Assembly (NCBI RefSeq): GCF_009388985.1
Contig: NZ_CP036422.1
Location: forward strand, 3,238,501 to 3,302,500
DNA: 64,000 nt
DNA from: Halioglobus maricola
Lineage (GTDB): Bacteria > Pseudomonadota > Gammaproteobacteria > Pseudomonadales > Halieaceae
Direction: 5' to 3'
This document shows, in pieces, positions 62,338-64,000 of the stretch. Every line of letters begins with the position of its first letter. The stretch's first letter is position 1. Both the position numbers and the translations under genes were made by a program. Under the pieces are notes generated by a model. The model saw only the letters and a list, made by a program, of their open reading frames with translations, did no database searches and was not told the origin of the DNA.

Positions 62338-63186
62338 ATGAGAACTGAATTTCAGGTCGGAGCAGTACATGGTTACGAATATGCAACCGCAGGAGACGCC
62401 CCCTACAGTCTTCTTATCGCCCACGGAATAGGCGGTCACGGCGGCACCTACGACGTATTTTGCGAGCCTTTGTCTGCACGAGGGGTTCATGTTGTATCCA
62501 TGGATCTTCCTGGGCACGGTTTGGCGCGGTGCAGAGATGGCGAGCGAGGCAACTTTCGTTTTTCTGATTGGCTGGAAGATATTGATGTGGCAGCCCAAGC
62601 TATGGTTGAAAAATTTGGCAAGCCTGTTTACGTGTTGGGCTCAAGTCAGGGAAGTGCTGCTGCCTTCCATTCACTTGCGTTCTCAGACGCTGTGACGGGC
62701 GCAGTGTGCATGAATATTATTTTGACCGAGGTAGAACAAAAAGAAGGTGATCCGCAATTTGAAAATTTTTCGATGATGCGCAGCAAAGATATGATCGAGT
62801 ATGCCGAGAATGTCGGCGATAGCGAGCGCGTTGATCTGTCAACAGCAATAGATTGGAATAAGAACTACTCGGCGGATGACCCCGATATTCTGGCCAAAAA
62901 ACAAGAAGATGACTTGCGTACCTGGAGCTATGGCATCGCCAGCATGATGAGCTACGCGAATTATCAGGCTCAGATTCCCGCAGCAGAAAATGCCAAGCCA
63001 GTCTTGTTAAGTTATGGCTCCGAGGATCCGTTCACCTCCTCTCGCTACATGGAAGCGTGTTTCAAAGCGATTGGTGGGCCGAAAGAGATGGCTGTCATTG
63101 ATGGAGGCTCACATCAGTTGATGCTGTATCACACAGACGAGTACATTGAGATCATCGACAGCTGGATTCGATCGCAGGAGGCGTAG
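62338..63186 (+). CDS. Alpha/beta hydrolase
   Basis: A 282-residue alpha/beta hydrolase. The oxyanion region is IAHGIGGHGGTYDVFCEPLS, the nucleophile Ser lies in VLGSSQGSAAAFH, the acid in LLSYGSEDPFTSS and the His in DGGSHQLMLYH. It could hydrolyse an ester, a lactone or a ring-fission product. It is 57 bases after the CoA-transferase gene and 4 bases from the FAH gene, so it is most likely part of the same operon. Confidence 0.85.
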   Translation: MRTEFQVGAVHGYEYATAGDAPYSLLIAHGIGGHGGTYDVFCEPLSARGVHVVSMDLPGHGLARCRDGERGNFRFSDWLEDIDVAAQAMVEKFGKPVYVLGSSQGSAAAFHSLAFSDAVTGAVCMNIILTEVEQKEGDPQFENFSMMRSKDMIEYAENVGDSERVDLSTAIDWNKNYSADDPDILAKKQEDDLRTWSYGIASMMSYANYQAQIPAAENAKPVLLSYGSEDPFTSSRYMEACFKAIGGPKEMAVIDGGSHQLMLYHTDEYIEIIDSWIRSQEA

Positions 63187-63190
63187 TGAT

Positions 63191-64000
63191 ATGAAGCTGG
63201 TACGAATCGGCCAGCCCGGTGCGGAGCGTGCGGGCATTATTGACGAGGCGGGAAGCGCTCGAGACTTAAGCTCGATTGTCGGTGACATTGACGGAACGGT
63301 ATTCGCCTCATCGGTTATGGCTGAGTTGAAAGCGCTGGATCTCAGCGCGTTGCCGGTACTACCAGATGGCAGGTTTGGCCCCTGTATCACCGGGGTAGGA
63401 AAGATCATCTGCGTGGGGTTGAACTACTATGATCACGCGACAGAGTCAGGCTTCGAGGCGCCAAAAGAACCCGTATTGTTCATGAAAGCCTCAAGCTCGC
63501 TCTGTGGCGCCTATGACACTGTGGAAATGCCGGTAGGTGGTGAGAAGCTGGACTATGAGGTGGAACTGGGCGTGGTCATCGGCGCTACCGCCAAGAACGT
63601 ATCAATCGAAGACGCCGCTGACTGCGTGGGTGGCTATTGTATTTTCAATGATGTGTCTGAGCGAGCCTTTCAACTGGAAGGTACTGGGCAGTGGTTGAAG
63701 GGTAAGAGCTGCGATACCTTTGGCCCTTGCGGCCCCTGGCTGGTTACTCCCGATGAAATCGAAGACATCGCTAACCTCGACTTAACGCTAAAGGTAAACG
63801 ATGAGGTTCGCCAAAAAGCGAACACTCGCGATATGCTGTTTGGGGTGCCCGAATTGATTTCCTACATCAGCCGCTTCATGACCTTGCAGCCGGGTGATCT
63901 GATCGCCAGTGGTACGCCTTCCGGCGTTGCGATGGGTATGAATCCTTCTCGATATCTCAAGCCTGGAGATGCTATGGAATTAACCATAGATAGCCTCGGT
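63191..64000 (+). CDS. Fumarylacetoacetate hydrolase (FAH)-family protein, C-terminus beyond window
   Basis: The ATG at 63191 has GGAGG upstream. The 270 visible codons stay open to the window end. FAH signatures are complete up to there: ICVGLNYYDHATESG, KLDYEVELGVVIG (metal Glu), YCIFNDVSERAFQLEG and ASGTPSGVAMGMNP. The family hydrolyses fumarylpyruvate-like ring-fission products or isomerises related dienes. It fits the dioxygenase at the operon's start. Only about 15-25 residues are probably missing. Confidence 0.9.
   Translation, partial: MKLVRIGQPGAERAGIIDEAGSARDLSSIVGDIDGTVFASSVMAELKALDLSALPVLPDGRFGPCITGVGKIICVGLNYYDHATESGFEAPKEPVLFMKASSSLCGAYDTVEMPVGGEKLDYEVELGVVIGATAKNVSIEDAADCVGGYCIFNDVSERAFQLEGTGQWLKGKSCDTFGPCGPWLVTPDEIEDIANLDLTLKVNDEVRQKANTRDMLFGVPELISYISRFMTLQPGDLIASGTPSGVAMGMNPSRYLKPGDAMELTIDSLG

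Noticed and set aside
1-64000. CRISPR arrays, rRNA genes, prophage or complete insertion sequences
   Set aside because: None found: no regularly spaced repeats, no rRNA-like stretches and no transposase, integrase or phage structural genes.

Overview
The window is G+C-rich bacterial chromosome with dense coding and short gaps. Several traits point to a marine gammaproteobacterium, most likely of the Halieaceae (OM60/NOR5) type: TonB-dependent receptors, a wax-ester synthase, MtrABC-like cytochromes, a LacI-type N-acetylglucosamine (GlcNAc) regulon and many CoA, SDR and sulfotransferase genes. The taxon is inferred from gene content only. I see no rRNA, CRISPR array, prophage or intact insertion sequence. 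There is one tRNA gene (Met, CAT).

Layout. 1-8.6 kb (minus strand): secreted or lipoprotein hydrolases (two S9A peptidases, a Calx-beta/GDPD lipoprotein), an orphan HigA-like protein joined to a stomatin/NfeD pair, a serine/threonine dehydratase and a tandem HxlR regulator that abuts fhs (8.6-10.3 kb). 10.3-10.6 kb is a gap holding a strongly structured RNA candidate and a terminator ahead of an MFS gene. 11.9-22.9 kb is a GlcNAc/chitooligosaccharide regulon: nagR-nagA-nagB, nagK, a cytoplasmic GH20 hexosaminidase, an SSS symporter and a TonB-dependent receptor. Five copies of the perfect palindrome GACAACGTTGTC lie in its three control regions. 23-27 kb: a WS/DGAT acyltransferase and two adjacent AarF/UbiB kinases.

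27.4-38.2 kb is the most striking part. A HAO-like octaheme cytochrome with a NapC/CymA-type tetraheme quinol dehydrogenase lies divergent from a UbiA prenyltransferase, an octaheme cytochrome, an MtrA-like decaheme, an MtrB-like barrel and an MtrC/OmcA-like decaheme lipoprotein. Ferrochelatase and a monoheme cytochrome follow. I count 41 CXXCH motifs in under 11 kb. The set reads as a path carrying electrons from quinol across the outer membrane, with its own prenyltransferase and haem supply.

38-46.6 kb holds mixed genes: rhodanese, an ICMT-like methyltransferase, ZIP transporter, aldehyde dehydrogenase, a voltage-gated channel with an acidic filter, an acidic repeat beta-helix protein, an enoyl-CoA hydratase and a TetR regulator. 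46.6-52.7 kb is a putative acidic-polysaccharide locus with an unrecognised secreted protein, a GPH symporter, a GH88/GH105 enzyme and a divergent anchored beta-propeller. 52.7-56.7 kb has a sulfotransferase, two SDRs and a C-terminally anchored surface protein.

After the tRNA-Met (56.85 kb) the sequence becomes visibly more A/T-rich. It carries an HSL-type hydrolase and, divergently, an operon with a homogentisate-dioxygenase-like enzyme, a CitE-like lyase, a MaoC hydratase, a class III CoA-transferase, an alpha/beta hydrolase and an FAH hydrolase cut by the window end. Matching ATGCAC-N2-GTGCAT palindromes control both sides. This looks like an acquired ring-cleavage pathway feeding a CoA-lyase route.
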